Shown: positions 1 through 10,493 of the stretch, piece after piece
How the letters are laid out: every line of letters starts with the position of its first letter
Position numbering within the stretch: the stretch's first letter is position 1
Origin: Weissella confusa
GTDB lineage: Bacteria > Bacillota > Bacilli > Lactobacillales > Lactobacillaceae
Direction: 5' to 3'
DNA: 64,000 nt
NCBI GenBank assembly: GCA_014332815.1
Contig: JACSZT010000021.1
Location: 1-64,000 of the forward strand
Program-made: the position numbers and the translations under genes
Notes under the pieces: model-generated
Database searches by the model: none
Told to the model about the DNA's origin: nothing
The model's input: only the letters and a program-made list of their open reading frames with translations

Positions 1-395
1 TCGGAATCAAAGCTCATTCGACTCTTGAAATCTGGGTGAAATCAATCAAACAGGATGGTATTTATGGAATCAAAGATTCCCACAGAAACAAGACAAGTTA
101 TCCGTATTCCTTTAAAATCAAGGTAATTAATTGGCGACTGAATCACAACGCGTCGTATCCCATAACGGCTAGAAAGTTTAGGATAACAAGTCCATCTAAC
201 GAGGTGCAAATTACGCAACACGCTGCTGATTTTATTTATATTAACAACTAACGACAAAAAGCCATTGGTGAACTGAACCCCATGAGTTGGAGTAAATCTA
301 ACTCATGGGGTTTTCTTATGTTCTCGAAAGAAATTCAAATTGAAGCAGTATCGATGTATCTCAAAGGTGTTCCGCCCGTTGAAATACGGAGAAAA
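1..395 (+). mobile_element. IS3-type transposase OrfA, partial
   Basis: DI minus 1-276, running off the left edge. The start ATG is at 318; reading passes from 395 to position 1. The restored 92 residues begin MFSKEIQIEAVSMYLKGVPP and continue into a basic stretch, the helix-turn-helix layout of IS3-family OrfA or related transposase N-termini. It follows directly after a perfect 13-base inverted repeat at 276-312, preceded by TGAACTGAACCCC, which resembles IS3-type element ends. The catalytic part would lie outside the window. A contig edge inside an IS is typical of a short-read assembly break. The family assignment rests on style only, so the exact IS is unknown. Confidence 0.6.
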
Positions 396-1187
396 TCAAA
401 TTACAACTATGAACCAGACAAGTTGCGCACGTTGCGTGCAGCTAATGACGGCGAAACCGTAACGCTAAACAGTTTTACCGAAGACTTGGAGTTACTCCAA
501 TATGTTGAGACAGTTGGTGTAACCCTTGGTAGCACATGGACAATCAAGGAACGTTTGCCATTCGATGGCCCTCTTGTTTTGACGGACGGACAACGTCAAA
601 CTGCCCTTCGTTTGATTCGTTCACACCGTTTGATTGAAACGTTCGGCGCAACCAAGCTGGGGCTTTCAATTTCTGAAGCCCACTTCAACGCTGACAACTT
701 GGACCACGATGCGGACGATGAATTTGTTAACGCCCTTGAAAAGTTTTTGGATTATCCAAAATATTCACCCCACGGGTTGCTAATTCCGGACGCCGTATCA
801 AAGACGCAGTATCTGCAAACGATTTTAGAATTAAGTGGTGGTGATGACGACAGCAAGATTTCAAACAATCAAATTGCCGATCACTTGAACGTCACGCCTT
901 CTTCCGTTTCAAACATGTTGGCGAAGTTGCAAGAAGCCGGCGAAGTTGATGTCGTGCCTTATTACGGTGTTACGTTGACCGAACCAGGTATGTCTGCCTC
1001 CAAAACTTCGAACCTGGTGGTGATACCACCAGTGCGCTATCAACAAATCAAGCATATCCCGTATTTTATTTTTTGACAAATCACCTTTATGTTTTTTAAA
1101 GGACTTAACTTTTATATCCGTAACATCATGTTATAATTAATCCACTAAACAAATTTAAGCGTAAAAGGGAATTTCATTATGAGCGAA
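199..1187 (+). CDS. mntR: Mn/Fe-dependent DtxR-family repressor MntR
   Basis: DI minus 343-999, 218 residues. Start ATG at 1179 with RBS-like AAAAGGGA upstream; reading goes 1179-1187, then blocks 793-989, 595-791, 397-593, and ends with TAA at 249-251. Restored order is N-terminal winged helix (NNQIADHLNVTPSSVSNML, about residues 27-45), GRQTALRLIRSHRLIETF dimerisation/metal-binding part, then a C-terminal SH3-like domain. In the raw window these domains occur in reversed order. Members of this family repress Mn uptake genes when metal is replete and act in the cytoplasm. Two VIT-family metal transporters lie near the other end of the window. Length and order fit MntR/SirR proteins of lactic acid bacteria well; metal preference is inferred. 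Confidence 0.92.
276..312. repeat. 13-bp inverted repeat at IS end or terminator
   Basis: The arms AACCCCATGAGTT (276-288) and AACTCATGGGGTT (300-312) are perfect and lie within one block. A short T-rich stretch follows. It sits between the mntR stop (251) and the transposase start (318), so it could be the IS left end, the mntR terminator, or both. Confidence 0.6.
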
Positions 1188-1583
1188 TTGTCACAACCAA
1201 TATGATAGACACAACTGTCATAAACGCGTCCAACGAATACTTGTCGCTTACCATAGCCAGATTGCTTAACAGCTGAGTAAACGAATAATGCCGTTTGCTG
1301 CGGGATTTCGCGAGCACTGTCTAATAGTGCCCACAGCTTTTGTTCCCCGTGTAGCTTGTTTTTTTGGTGAAATTCCTCTTCGTGCCCTTGAGCAAATGAA
1401 GTCACGTCTGATGATGAAGTAATTAATAAAGAGGATTCGACAATCGTCGAATCCTCTTTTTGTGTGCTTTAGAAACTTTGATGAACAGACAAACCTTGTT
1501 CAATGCAAGCCGTCTCAAATGAATTGGCGAACTTATTGCGTTCATCCGGTGTGCTGAACTTTAACTTGAATGCGTTCTCGATT
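991..1583 (-). CDS. Unknown small protein, 104 residues
   Basis: DI plus 1187-1501. The start codon exists only after restoration: A (991) + T (1188, the uninverted base) + G (1385) gives ATG behind a GGAGG Shine-Dalgarno six bases upstream. The protein begins MHEEEFHQKNKLHGEQKLWA and ends with TAA at 1469-1471. It is soluble, with no signal peptide or membrane segment and a central KQSGYGKRQVFVGRVYDS stretch. I do not recognise a family. It is divergent from mntR and convergent with folT, sharing that gene's terminator. Confidence 0.7.
1014..1032. repeat. Hairpin CTGGTGGT-GAT-ACCACCAG
   Basis: A perfect 8-bp inverted repeat with a 3-base loop, inside one block. In DI orientation it lies 23 bases upstream of the start codon of the 104-residue unknown gene and in the intergenic region shared with mntR. 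It could be an operator or a 5'-UTR hairpin; nothing decides between them. Confidence 0.5.
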
Positions 1584-2177
1584 ATGGGCCCGTGTGATTA
1601 TTACGGTTATTCTGGTCTTGTTTATTGTCAATGCCGTTATGAATACGCTATGGATTGTGATTATGGGTGGTATGACTGATCCGCACGCAATCACGTCACT
1701 CCTTTGGGTACGTGGTGTGAAGCAAATTATATTCCTTCCAATTCAAGCAATTATCCTTTATTTCTTCTTGAACCACCCCGTGAAGGTTGGCTTTACGTTT
1801 ATCGTTGTTGGGTTGATTGCCAAGTGGTACGGCCCTTATTGGGGAATGATTGTTGCATTCTTCAACGATTTTATTTCAACGATGATTAGTGGTTATAGTT
1901 ATTTCTGGGGATTCGCCCTTTCAGCGCTAGTCGGGGCTGCTATCTACGGATTCTCATTCTATAATCGCGAGCACATCAGAGACTGATACGTTCGCGATAT
2001 CATTATCACATTCACTGTAATAGGTGAAACCCTCCAAATAAAATTAGGAGGTGTTTTCGATATGAAGACATTAAGTTACGCATTGCCACGTTTGCGCACG
2101 ACGCAGTTGGCACTACTAGGAATTTTGATGGCGTTGGAAATCGTCATTGGCCGTTTTACGTTTGGACCAGCTTCCGT
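1387..2177 (+). CDS. folT: ECF transporter S component, folate-type (FolT)
   Basis: DI minus 1548-2096, 182 residues. Start ATG 2062 preceded by a strong AGGAGGTG; reading goes 2062-2177, 1783-1979, 1585-1781, then 1387 to TAA at 1420-1422. The N-terminus carries RLRTTQLALLGILMALEIVI and RFTFGP, the helix that contacts the ECF module in S components, followed by about five more membrane helices. It would bind folate in the membrane and work with shared EcfA/A'/T subunits encoded elsewhere. The tetrahydrofolate riboswitch in its leader fixes the substrate better than the protein sequence does. Confidence 0.88.
1430..1462. terminator. Bidirectional terminator, folT / small gene
   Basis: GAGGATTCGA (1431-1440) pairs with TCGAATCCTC (1447-1456), followed by five T; A-rich on the other side. 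It lies between the convergent folT and 104-residue gene. Confidence 0.85.
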
Positions 2178-2375
2178 CTTATATTGTTCGTATATTCCGA
2201 ACGATAAAACGTTTTAACATTTTTCTTTCGTTGTTAAACATTTTACTTTGGTCAATTTAATAACTTTTTGTATCCCTTTCAGCCAAGTTGTTCTACAATA
2301 GAACTCGTAACAGAAATGCGGGGTAGATTTTGATGCGTTAAGTGCTGTGGAAACGGAATGTGGGCCACAGACGAA
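1981..2375 (+). promoter_or_regulatory. Tetrahydrofolate (THF) riboswitch upstream of folT
   Basis: DI minus about 2118-2237. The aptamer is split across a junction: 2317-2375 (GGTAGATTTTGATGCGTTAA, then GTGCTG, GGAATGTGGGCC, ACGAA) joins 1981-2040 (GACTGATACGTTCGCGATA, TCATTATCACATTC, then CCCTCC). The conserved GCGTTAAGTG and ACGAAG cores of the THF riboswitch class are present, and it ends about 20 bases before the folT start. A -10-like TACAAT is at 2294-2299. The 409 DI bases between folT and thrB hold this element and promoters; I see no gene there. Confidence 0.82.
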
Positions 2376-2376
2376 G

Positions 2377-3365
2377 CGCCATGCCTAGTGACGCGACCCC
2401 AGGTCCAAAATTGCCTAACGTTGCAGGTACCTTAATTGTTATCATGATTAATCTCTTTCCGGGTTAAATACTGTTGTAAACATTTTACCAACTTTTGAAA
2501 GGTTTTACAGCCCCTTATTGCGACTTATGTTCACAAATTGACCAACAATTCGCAAATTAGTTGCCTCTATCAACCGTTGATGATCCCAAACCTTGGCGCA
2601 ATGGAATATCTGACGTCACGCGCAACACATGTGGCGTAATATCTGGATACAGCTTCTTGGCAACCGCCACAATGTAATTCGTCTCATCATAAGGAATCGT
2701 ATCCCCTAGATTGTGTTCAACCACCCAAACATTGCTTGCTTCAATGATTTCGACCGTTAATGATAGGTCTAGTTGGTATTCCGGTGCAACCACCCCGCTA
2801 GCAAAAACGTTACCGTCGTTTAAGTAGCTGGCTGTGACACCACCAAGCAATGCAGCTGTGACATTAGCTAGTTGGCCTTCCGTACGGGCAGCCAACGTCA
2901 ACTTCGTGTAGTCATCTAGACCGAGTTCACCAAGTTGGTTAGCCAATTCAATTGCCGCCAAAAGTGCCGGCTCTGGCACGTCATTAATCACTGCCCGTTG
3001 GATATTATCGGTTTCCAACAATTGTCCAGCCAATACCAATTGTTGTGACTGCCAAGCAGCCAACAACATATTTCCGGCAGCTGCCGTTGCGGTTGCATCC
3101 GCTAAGGCAATCTCGTTGGGCTTGTCCGCCTTGTCGTCACGTTGATACTCAGGCAAGTAGATAACTGTTCCTTCTTAAAACACTGTTAACCCAGTTTCTG
3201 CAATATCAACCACTTTAAATTCACCTGGCAATTCCAAATAAGCCAGCACATCTAACAAATCTTGGGTTTGGTTTGGTGCAACCAACGTCACCACCGCTGG
3301 TCCATCACCTGCAACCACTGATCCGTAGACATCAAGGGCATGTGATGCCTGGCGAATCTTGCCCA
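2377..3365 (-). CDS. thrB: Homoserine kinase
   Basis: DI plus 2505-3359, 284 residues. Start ATG is the complement of 2443-2445; stop at 3175-3177. Phosphorylates L-homoserine in threonine synthesis. The restored N-terminus MITIKVPATLGNFGPGVASL is the GHMP-kinase signature, followed by SDIPLRQGLGSSTAALLAA (the ATP-binding Gly-Ser loop, formed only across junction 2575/2970) and a C-terminal GDGPAVVTLV motif. In the raw window the same gene appears as two ORFs with the C-terminal third fused in front of a LacI DNA-binding domain, which is a block artefact. A LacI regulator follows 15 bases downstream. No hom or thrC gene is visible here. Confidence 0.93.
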
Positions 3366-3366
3366 G

Positions 3367-4553
3367 TGTCGTCGTGCCACGCTTCAAACTACGGGCACTG
3401 GCGTTTGGTACGTAACCAACCTCGTCACGTGCAGCCAACACCTTTTGTTTCGTGGCGTCTGAGAATCGTTCTCCCTTGCCATTCAGTACTTGTGACACTG
3501 TTGCAATTGAAACCCCCGCCAAATTAGCAACGTCACGGATTGAAGCCTTCCCCATTATTCCTTAAGGTGGATTAGACAATTGACTCGCCACAACCAAGCC
3601 TTGTGCTCCCGCAGCCACCAATGTTTCAACTGTTTGATCAGCTGTGCTGGTTTCCGCTGTCATGATTTGCAATGACACATTTTCTGGCAACACCTCTTGC
3701 ATACGTTGCACGATGTCACCGAAATAAGGATTGCGCAAACTTGGCACAATTACCCCAATCAGACGGTATTGCAAATTATCTGTGTAAACTTGGTTTCCCA
3801 ACAACACCACGTGCTTGTGGCCCAATGCAATCAAGTGTTCTGCTGCCTTGCGACCACCTTGCGTATCTGATGCATAAACGGCATCCGCATCTTCCAATTC
3901 ATCGTGGTTTTCAAGCACGACCATGGCAATGCCACGGCGACGCAAGCTACGCGCAACGGATGGCACCTTGATGCCGATTGCATTCAAACCAGAGATGACC
4001 CCAATCGCCAACTCATCATTCAAGGCAAAAGCTGCCGTGGCGTGCGTGACTGAGACAGCCATCGCCGCCGCACGACCCGCGTGCTTGGTCAAATTGCGCG
4101 TCGCCACTTCACTGACCTTCACACCCGCTTCGGCCATCGTTTCTTTGAAACTAGCCGGTGCAGTCGACTCGCGCACAACCAAGTTTGCATCAAAGGCTGA
4201 AACTTGTCGTGGCGCGTCTGGTTCCGCAATACGCTTAAGCACTGAGTCCAATGCTGCCTTGGCAATATCCCACACTGGTTGTTCAATTGTCGTCAACGCT
4301 GGGCGGAAGAACTCTGCATAATCAGTATCATCATACCCGATGACTGACATTTGCTCCTCAACATATGCTGCCAAAGACTTAGGTAACCAGCCATCAGCCA
4401 TCAATGTCTCAACTTGCCCTATCAAAGCTGCTGACATTGCTGCCTTATGTTCGGTTACTCCGGTCGGATTCGCTATTAAATCGCGTGTTCGCTTAAACAA
4501 AATTGTCATGGCGCACCTCCTCAGAGTACTAGCTTACCATAATTAAGCTAATG
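3367..4553 (-). CDS. LacI-family transcription regulator
   Basis: DI plus 3375-4367, 330 residues. Start complement of 3553-3555 with an AAGGA-type RBS; stop 4543-4545. The order after restoration is classical: N-terminal HTH (SIRDVANLAGVSIATVSQVL), hinge, LIGVIVPSLRNPYFGD-type first periplasmic-binding subdomain, ALNDELAIGVISGL, then MSVIGYDDTDYAEFF and the C-terminal LVVRESTAPLA motif. In the raw window these modules run backwards, which was the first sign of the inversion. It probably senses a sugar or nucleoside; the effector cannot be read from the sequence, and the neighbouring thrB gives no catabolic clue. Confidence 0.92.
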
Positions 4554-5543
4554 GGTTGGTTTCATCTAGATATAGCCCCAAAACGTTGTACAACATCCCC
4601 AAACGGTCAGTTGCTGGCGCGCTACCACGGTGGAAACCGGCTACTAACATTTCTGTAAAGAGCTCTGATCCCACTCTGTGTGCTTCAAACCACTTGGCTT
4701 CCAATACGTCCATCATCGTCGCATCGTTTAGCTCAGGTGCCTTCGCAACGGTTGCCGTTAACAAACGACTCGTTGCATAACGAGAGCGAATACCGTTCCA
4801 AGCACGGTACTTCAAACGCATCAAGTAAGCAACACGGTTAACAAATTGCCAATAAGCTTGTAGTTCATCTTCATCATTAATTTGTAGGTAGTATAAATTA
4901 GGCGTCGCTTCACGATCGTCCCAAAGACCCAAATGTGTCATTTGCACAAAGTGATAATCAGGTGTGACCACCTTCACGTTTGACTGATCCGCTACGCCAC
5001 GATTATGTAGGCTAACATCTGGGTGTAGCACCTCGTGACCCATCTCTTCAAGCACCTTTGCCTCATACATGGCACGTGTCCAGCCTTGGGCACGTACAAA
5101 ATCAGACACCGGCTTGCCAAGATAGTAGCGCAATTGGTTGTCGAACGGCAACGCTTCATGAATTTCGCCACCTTGACCAGCATAATTAGCTGACTCCGTG
5201 TTGGCAATCATTTGCAACTCATCAAGTGAGTAAGCATTATGATCTTGCACGAAACGTACTGACCCATCTGCAACAACCACTTGATGCGCTTCAAGCGGCT
5301 GCCACAATGACACAATCTGATCAGCTGAATCGAAAATCAACTCAAGATTGATGCTTGGTGTGAAAGCCAGCCAAGTCAACGACGCCGTCCGCGTTATCTA
5401 CGACGCCGTCTTCTAAATAACAACAAAAAACCGAGAACCTGTTTAAAACAGATTCTCGGTTTTTATTTGTGATTAAAATTGATTCTTCGCGTAATTACGC
5501 AACGTTGCTTCTAGACCTGCGTTGCGGGCAGCTGGGCGAACAT
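4357..5543 (-). CDS. Unknown protein, 338 residues
   Basis: DI plus 4401-5417, 33 bases after the LacI gene, with a GAGGAGGTG Shine-Dalgarno. Start complement of 4507-4509; stop 5473-5475 just before a strong terminator. The N-terminus is MTILFKRTRDLIANPTGVTE and the C-terminus LEATLRNYAKNQF. Soluble, acidic, no signal peptide or membrane helix. It is rich in aromatic residues (NLYYLQINDEDELQAYWQF, MRLKYRAWNGIRSRYATS). I recognise no family. The context suggests it may be the target or partner of the LacI regulator. Confidence 0.75.
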
Positions 5544-6929
5544 GAATTCAAGATGCCATTTGCGCGGAAATTCAGGCTGAAATCGCGCCGGACCATCTCG
5601 AATGGATTGATGATTTCGCGATTATCATGGTGGTTGGCGAAGGGATGCAAAATCGGGTTGGCGCATTTTCGGAAATCGCAACGCCCCTTTCTGAAGCCGG
5701 CATTACGTTGCCCATGATCAACCAAGGTGCCTCACAAATTTGCCCTGCGAAAGTAACTGGGATTGCCAGCGATGATCGTTTCGCTGCGTTGTACCTTCAC
5801 CGCTACTTGCTCAACAAGGAAGTTGGTTTCACGCTACGTATCCTGCAAATCTTGGCCCGCCACGGCGTTAGTTATGAACACATGCCATCAGGTATCGATG
5901 ACATGACGATTATCTTTGATAAGACACAGCTCACCCAACTACATATCATCAAGTCACCAGCTGCGATTGAAACAATGACCTACCGTGAGATGCGTGAATT
6001 AGCCTACGCTGGTTTCGCCGTCTTCCACGATGAAGCCATCATTCCGGTTATTGAGGCAGATATACCAATTAATGTGAAGAACACGAATGAACCCGATGCA
6101 CCAGGGACGATGATTGTGCCGGTGGATCAAGTTTCTAGCGACCGCATCGCCACATTTAATCTACCTAGCGAAGGTTTGATTGTGGTACCCGGCTTTCTTG
6201 CCTATACCACTGACGGTTTGATGGCGACATTCAGTCGTGGTGGTTCTGATATCACCGGGGCCATCCTGGCGCGTGGCTTCCACGCAGATATGTACGAAAA
6301 CTTTACTGATGTGTCAGCTATCTACGCCGTTGACCTACAGTTAAGTCGCGTTCACTACCCCTCATTCGACTACTTATATGCAGCTTTCATGGGTCATGGT
6401 GAATATTTGAATGCGCAATTAGTTGCCTACGTCCTCCGCGAGCTCGGTCATCCCGCTCAATTTGTGTCGCCTCATGATCTTGGTTTGACAGTCTCTGGTT
6501 CACCAATGGCGGCCCGCGTTAACGAAGATAGTTGTGTTGTATCAGCGCCAGGCAAGCGTTTCAAAGAAGATATTAAAGTCACTGATTTATTAAAGACATA
6601 CGCGCAGCTGACAATTGTTGGCGAAGACACGACCGATATTCAAACGCAGATTTTACAACGCTACCGTGACATCGTTACTTATTTTGAATTAGAAGAAAAT
6701 GAGATTCTATCTTCATTATCTGATCAATTGGAGATTAGAATACTCCTTAGAATTATGAGTGTCAAGGGTTGACTTTTGAGAACTTTTCTTTTTAAATTAT
6801 CGTCAATTAGCCATTATTTGAAGGAGTCAATCATGAAAGTTGTAAAATTTGGCGGATCCTCCCTTGCGAACGGACCGCAACTAGAAAAGGTTTTGAATAT
6901 TATGTTGGCCGATACGGACCGCAAAGTCC
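5347..6929 (+). CDS. lysC: Aspartate kinase, lysine-operon associated
   Basis: DI minus 5474-6829, 451 residues. Start ATG 6833 behind GAAGGAG; the gene reads down the blocks from 6833-6929 to 5347, with TAA at 5414-5416. It catalyses phosphorylation of aspartate, the first step to lysine, threonine and methionine. Seen: KFGGSS at the N-terminus, VSAPGKR, TFSRGGSDITGA, YENFTD, then two ACT-domain regions (EVGFTLRILQILARHGVSYE; INQGASQISLMLGVKAS). The length fits monofunctional type III enzymes. If the 198th bases are not treated as fixed, a false TGA appears 22 codons before the end. It is divergent from the lysine operon across overlapping promoters; feedback control by lysine is likely but not shown. 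Confidence 0.92.
5425..5465. terminator. Bidirectional terminator, unknown gene / aspartokinase
   Basis: AACCGAGAA pairs with TTCTCGGTT around a TTT/AAA-extended stem, with A-run before and T-run after. It serves two convergent genes: the unknown 338-residue gene and the aspartokinase. Confidence 0.9.
6737..6798. promoter_or_regulatory. Back-to-back promoters, lysine operon and aspartokinase
   Basis: Within one block. On the minus strand TTGACA (complement of 6760-6765), 17 bases, then TATTCT (complement of 6737-6742), reading into the lysine riboswitch. On the plus strand TTGACT (6769-6774), 18 bases, then TAAATT (6793-6798), reading into the aspartokinase. The two -35 boxes are three bases apart. 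Confidence 0.75.
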
Positions 6930-6930
6930 G

Positions 6931-7325
6931 GAAAAAGCATTCAAATAGACTGTTACGATAGCTCTCCGCTGATTTCCAGCGACAGTCCAACAGCTCTTAA
7001 CTGTTGTCCCAACAAATTAGTTGCGCTAATTCATTTCGGCGACCGCCCCTTTCACTTAACGTCCTTGCCGGTGCCGGCTCGGTTAAGCTACTCTTGTTGG
7101 TCGCAACCTCTATCAATAATTAAGATAGACTGCCAAAAAGACGAAACTCGCTTGGGCACTTTCACGAACTTGTTGGACGTTATGTGTGACCGCCGCTTGC
7201 GAAATATTAAGACGTGTCGGACGTGTGACTGCTACTACCATGATGCTTTCCTCTTTTTCTTTAGTGTCCGTCGGGCAAATAAAAACGATCAACCGACGGC
7301 ACTATCGCACTGTCAGTTGATCGCT
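6931..7325 (-). promoter_or_regulatory. Lysine riboswitch (L-box) with terminator
   Basis: DI plus 6931 to about 7170. The aptamer lies almost wholly in block 6931-7128 and reads on the minus strand: GATAGAGGTTGCG, AAGAGTA, GTGAAAGGGG, GTCGCCGAAA, then GTTGGGACAACAG and GGAGAGCTATC, which closes helix P1 with GATAG. These are the conserved boxes of the lysine riboswitch. It is followed by a terminator, CGATCAACTGAC pairing with GTCGGTTGATCG (complement of 7286-7323) plus T-run, 45 bases before the alr start. It predicts premature termination of the operon when lysine is abundant. Confidence 0.87.
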
Positions 7326-8513
7326 GGTCGCCATCACTTGGTTATCAGCCAATAACTTTGCGTATTGTGGCAACGTAATGCCCAACACCAAAATCGGTGC
7401 GGTAATCCCCGCTTGACGTAATGCCAAGCCTTCATCCAAAACTGCGACGGCCAAACCATCTACGCCACCCGCTAAGGCCGCTTGACTCATGGGCACCAAC
7501 CCAAAACCATAGGCATTGGCCTTGGAGAAATGCGTCATGATACTTTGATAATCAAAAATGTCATCATGGGCCTTCAAGTAGGTAATCGCCGTTTCCAACG
7601 TGGCGCGTTCACGGAAGCCAATGCGTCCCATGCCAGTATCTACCGCCAAATTTACTTGCAAGCGTGGACCATCGGGACTCAAGTACTCAGCTGCCGTTTC
7701 CAACCAAGCGAGTGAACCAACTAGCTCACCAAGCGATGGCTCAACCCCGTAGACCACCGTACCAGCGCGAATCACATCTGTTGGCATTTCATCAGCGTGA
7801 TACATGGCGGCCCCTGAGTTGGCGAGATGCACCAACGGTGGCATTGGTAGCCCATCCGTTAGTGCATGCCAGCAATGCAATTGTTGATGGAAGTAATCTT
7901 CCTCCGTCGAATCCGCTTCGCCGTTTACAATCACTTCGAATCCTTGCATTTTACGTGGTAGACCGTCACCGTAACCAACCGGCACCGTGCCAATCCACTC
8001 ACCTTCTTCGGTGTAGTACGTGTGACCGTAACTAACCCCTTCGCCCTTGTGGCAACGCTTAACGAATACCAACTCTGTTTCAAGTGTCATCACCGGTTCT
8101 AAGTAATCATCATCACGCTGACGATAAATGCGTTCTTGTAAGCCAGTTGAAATTTCCCAAGGTGCCAATCCCACATAATCAGCGACATCCTCAAGGCGGT
8201 TTTCAACATCACCTTGGCGACCAATAATGGTTACCGTCGTGCCAATTGGTAATTCACCAGGCAATGAAATCATCATCTGATCCATAGCTAGCTTTCCAAC
8301 AATTGGTCGACGCTCACATAATCAACTTGGCGTTCTGTAAAGACGCGCTTAAAATCACGCATCTGTTGGCGCATTGCTGACACATCGTAGGCATACAAAG
8401 GTGTGCCAAATCGTTCTGCTAATTCGTTTGCTTCTACACCGCCAACCGTCAAATGGCCGGCAGCGTTTGTTTCATATGGTGTTGTCATCTTATTTCCCCT
8501 ACTAATCTGTAAT
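7129..8513 (-). CDS. alr: Alanine racemase
   Basis: DI plus 7213-8328, 371 residues. Start complement of 7239-7241 behind AGAGGAAAG; stop at 8502-8504. A PLP enzyme interconverting L- and D-alanine for peptidoglycan. The restored N-terminal motif VKANAYGFG contains the PLP lysine and is formed at junction 7129/7523. [10 protein letters not shown] and ANSGA follow in the barrel. The C-terminal domain has [10 protein letters not shown], where the catalytic tyrosine is expected, and [15 protein letters not shown]. It is the first gene behind the lysine riboswitch, so D-Ala and DAP supply would be switched together. It could be a broad-specificity racemase; alanine is the default call. Confidence 0.92.
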
Positions 8514-9701
8514 CCCAGATTGTTCTCAATCGCCATCACAAGTTCTGCTTCAGACTTGTTATTACCATTGAAAGAGACATCGCTCATCGGGAAGTTCGCT
8601 TCAAGGGCCGTGTAAATCTCACCACCTGAAACCACATCAATGTGCATCCCTTCTTGAGCAGCCACCTCATACATTGCAACCGTGGCAAAGGCCTTTGAAG
8701 CGTATGAGACAGCTTGCAATGCTGCTTGTGCCTGGCCACTGTTCACATCAAAACCAAATTTACTATCCGTTTGCCCCGTTGAAATGTAATCGTGCGTGTG
8801 CGCCTCAACACCTGGCGTAATCCGTAATAGGATGTTTTGCACACGGTCACGTTCAGCCAATAAATCATGAAGCAAATGCAATTCGAAGAAGTTGTCGACA
8901 ATAATCGTGACCGGAATTGGTTCGTCATCTTCCGTGTAGCGAATGCCAAAGCCACCACCAGTGTTGATAACCTTAGGATTGAAGCCCCATTCATGGACCA
9001 AATCAACCAGCTTTGTGGCTGCCATTTGGAAACCAGTCACATCAAAGATTTGTGATCCGATGTGTGCGTGAACTCCCAACACATTGAAGTGTGGATCAGC
9101 CAACGCTCTATCACCCATTCCACCATCAACAGCCAGGTATGAACGAATGCCTGGCACATCTTTACGTGAGCCAATTGTGTACAAGCTCACCCCTGCTGGG
9201 CCAACAATTGAACGACCTGGTTCAATCCAAACAGCCGGCATTGGCATCCCATATTCGGACGTCTTCTCAGCAATCGTATCGATAATTGCTGCCACGAAAT
9301 CAGATATTGAGTAACCATATGCACCGGTTGCCAAAACAGCGAGGACATCCCCAGCCTTCGTCTTTGGCAACGCCTGCTCCCAAACCAGCACATCCCCTGA
9401 TTCACAGTACTTACCAGCAACGCGCACGACTTCTTCAGCTGGTGCTTCTGGTTGGTTAACCAAGACCGCCTCATACTTTGCTTGGTACAATGCCGGACGA
9501 ATGTGCTTAGGTGCGTTTGCAATAAAATTAATGATTGATTGTGCGTCTAATTCTGCCATGCTAATTCCTCTTTCTTCCTATAAGTAGTGGCGATCTAGTC
9601 GCACGATATCTTGGTAGCTTTCTCGTTCAACAACCACCTTCGCTTCGCCATTTTCAACGAAGACCACAGCTGGGCGTGGATTGCGGTTGTAGTTTGATGC
9701 C
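8317..9701 (-). CDS. lysA: Diaminopimelate decarboxylase
   Basis: DI plus 8342-9628, 428 residues. Start complement of 8486-8488, 13 bases after alr, behind AGTAGGGGAAAT; stop 9578. Decarboxylates meso-DAP to L-lysine with PLP. Restored motifs in order: [23 protein letters not shown] (PLP lysine), [46 protein letters not shown], and [17 protein letters not shown] near the C-terminus. All are typical of LysA. Second gene of the lysine operon. Confidence 0.94.
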
Positions 9702-10493
9702 AGCAATGGCACACCCGAGTTACGGGCCAACAATTCCACGTGTTGGTTCGTGATTTGATCGGCATGTGCTGCCAAAAACGGTGCGATTTCGTTAAAGTCG
9801 CCGATCACCGTTCCTGTGCGTGTTTCAATGAATGCCTGGACTGTTTCTGGCCAAACAATATCCGTCAAATCGCCTGCCAACGTCACGCGCGCTGGTGTTT
9901 CGGCCCCCACGTGACTGTGAGCGCCAACAATGGCACGGCCACCTAGCACAGCTCCCATATCAATCATGGTTCCTGGTCCAATTTCAGCGCCGATGTTAAT
10001 AATGGCACCCATCATAATGACGGCGTTCGCGCCAATTTCGACTTGATCACGAATAATGGCCCCGGGTTCAATACGGGCTGGGACACCATCGTAATTTGTG
10101 ATAACACGGGCCGGCACACCAGCTACCACTGTGTTCGCAGGGACATCCTTCGTGACAATCGCACCGGCCGCAACCACTGCATTATCACCTACTTGAACCC
10201 CTTCAATTACCACCGCATTCGCGCCAATCAACACATTGTCACCGATACGCACCGGTTGTGCTGAAGCTGGTTCAACCACTCCGGCCAGTACGGCAAGTTT
10301 CGAAAGTTTCAACCACGTTTTTCAAATACGCATGCGTTTGTGTTTCGTGTAAGGCTAGTTCGGGGATTTTATGCAAATCACGTCGAATTTTGATTAAATC
10401 TAGTGTCGTCATATGCTGCCCCTGTTTCATTAATCTAAGTTACGCAACGCGTCAACTAGTGCTGTTTTGGCGCTGGTTTGTGCATCAATTTCC
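9505..10493 (-). CDS. dapH: Tetrahydrodipicolinate N-acetyltransferase
   Basis: DI plus 9647-10360, 237 residues. Start complement of 9557-9559; stop 10430-10432. Acetylates tetrahydrodipicolinate, which commits the pathway to the acetylase branch. N-terminus [20 protein letters not shown], then [18 protein letters not shown] and a left-handed beta-helix of hexapeptide repeats ([59 protein letters not shown]). The length matches DapH. Third gene of the lysine operon. Confidence 0.93.

Noticed and set aside
3175-4509. Domain-shuffled LacI protein and a homoserine kinase/LacI fusion
   Set aside because: Both vanish after the 198-base rule is applied; two normal adjacent genes remain.
5347-6929. 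Premature stop in the aspartokinase
   Set aside because: It appears only if the 198th base is inverted along with the block; with the fixed base the codon is serine.
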